Positions 59,310 through 60,007 of a stretch of DNA of 60,007 nt are shown one piece after another (the first letter of the stretch is position 1; each line of letters begins with the position of its first letter). Below the pieces are notes generated by a model. The model saw only the letters and a list, made by a program, of their open reading frames with translations. It was not told the origin of the DNA and did not search any database. The DNA is from an uncultured Alphaproteobacteria bacterium (GTDB lineage Bacteria > Pseudomonadota > Alphaproteobacteria > Caulobacterales > Aquidulcibacteraceae), in contig CADEDG010000004.1 of NCBI GenBank assembly GCA_902826035.1, positions 1 through 60,007 of the forward strand. The letters are read 5' to 3'. A program made the position numbers and the translations under genes.

Positions 59310-59846
59310 TTAGTCGTTGGTCACGACGAGGCGGGGGCGTGTTGGAACCTTCGCAGTCGGAGGGTGGATCGCACCTAGCTTCAACCACCGGATCGGGCGC
59401 TCCAACAAGAACGCCTCCCCGCCGAGCGCCTGGAACATGCCCAGGAACCGATTGCCGAGTGTGAGATCGACTTTCAGCGGCGTGATCAGGATCTCGCCGC
59501 CAAAACTGCGCCCGTCCGCGGCCTCGGCGACGACGCGCGCCACACCCGGTTCGTTGGCGGCCTCGCAGGCTTCGATCATCGCCCGCAGCATGGCGAGGTC
59601 GGGCGCGAGGAAGAAGCGGGCGAAGTCGTGGTCGCGCAGGTCGCGGCCGAAAAGCCCGATCAGTTCCGCCCCGAAGGTGCGAACCGGCAGACGCCCGTCT
59701 GGCATGCGTTCGATGACGAACAGGCGCTCCAACACATGGTCGGCGCCGCCCTTCCTCGGCGACGGACCTGCGCCCGCTAACGCGCGCCCATACGCGAGCA
59801 AGGCTCGCGTGTCGGGGTGAAACGTCTCTTCGCCAGTCATCTTCAT
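59310..59846 (-). CDS. PAS_5-type (PAS) domain protein
   Basis: The ATG at 59846 gives 178 residues (59840 is a second option). The sequence FHPDTRALLAYGRALAG, LPVRTFGAELIGLFGRDLRDHDFARFFL, then SFGGEILITPLKVD and FLGMFQAL follows the PAS_5 pattern, a common stand-alone domain in Caulobacterales and Rhodospirillales with no assigned ligand. The upstream open frame to 59993 is less conserved in character. It overlaps no other gene and ends next to the GMC gene. Confidence 0.82.
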   Translation of the reverse strand: MKMTGEETFHPDTRALLAYGRALAGAGPSPRKGGADHVLERLFVIERMPDGRLPVRTFGAELIGLFGRDLRDHDFARFFLAPDLAMLRAMIEACEAANEPGVARVVAEAADGRSFGGEILITPLKVDLTLGNRFLGMFQALGGEAFLLERPIRWLKLGAIHPPTAKVPTRPRLVVTND

Positions 59847-60007
59847 TAACAAACCGCGTCTGGAAATCCACGGCTCGCCACGCAAGGCCTGCGCCGCGCA
59901 AGTAGCGGCGATTACGGACGCGTTTCCCGCCGAGCGCGAAGCGTGGCCTTCGGCTTGCACGATGGCTGGCGAGATTAAGGAGATGGGAACCATGCGCGTC
60001 CCAGCAC

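Noticed and set aside
1-60007. tRNA or rRNA genes, CRISPR arrays, insertion sequences, prophage structural genes
   Set aside because: I looked for the characteristic sequences and genes and saw none. A tRNAscan or CRISPR search would settle small or degenerate cases.

Overview
The window is GC-rich bacterial chromosome from an alphaproteobacterium, most likely a Caulobacterales or Hyphomonadaceae relative. The evidence is the divK-pleD cell-cycle pair, a DUF3126 protein, a PAS_5-type protein, the pyrB/inactive-pyrC pair and the plsY-dprA-topA-rnr block. It splits at about 29.45 kb into a mobile element (left) and core chromosome (right).

Positions 1 to about 29,450 read as one arm of an integrative and conjugative element whose left end lies outside the window. 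Two related small Tat-signal-like proteins and a small XRE regulator with operator-like repeats come first. They are followed by a coupling protein (TraG/VirD4), a ribbon-helix-helix protein and a Trb-type secretion operon (trbB-C-D-E-J-L-F-G-I, no visible trbK or trbH). No relaxase is seen, so it should lie to the left. A small HTH gene closes the operon. Beyond it is about 230 bases of non-coding DNA with at least five inverted repeats, possibly an oriT or a structured RNA.

Positions 14 to 29 kb are cargo with a strong defence or nucleic-acid-processing flavour: two HNH proteins, a class III cyclase-like protein, an SRAP (abasic-site) protein, a 988-residue PHP-SMC-like ATPase (TrlF type), a DEDDh exonuclease with a small partner, and a thymidylate-synthase-family enzyme next to an apparent alpha-glutamyl/putrescinyl-thymine pyrophosphorylase-like protein. 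After these come two toxin-antitoxin-like pairs (one antitoxin carrying an ImmA/IrrE protease domain), an Mrr-like nuclease, a small HTH protein and a P4-type tyrosine integrase. The TS-like enzyme has Asp where thymidylate synthases have the dUMP-selecting Asn, as in dCMP hydroxymethylases. With its neighbour it is the best candidate for an undescribed base-modification or nucleotide-based defence system.

The integrase abuts a radC gene whose reading frame loses its normal C-terminus just after the HNHP part of the JAMM motif, so the element probably inserted into radC.

Positions 29.45 to 60 kb are housekeeping chromosome: map, pleD, divK, a ROK sugar kinase, dinB, a RidA protein, a FemAB-like acyltransferase, an APC permease, rnr, topA, dprA, plsY, a methyltransferase, an MliC-like lipoprotein, pyrC', pyrB, an AEC transporter, ruvX, gatC, a GNAT acetyltransferase, gatA, small conserved proteins, phoH, a gamma-carbonic anhydrase, GYF_2 and PilZ proteins, a GMC oxidoreductase and a PAS_5 protein. 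Two families of dispersed palindromic repeats sit between these genes. I saw no tRNA, rRNA, CRISPR array or insertion sequence.
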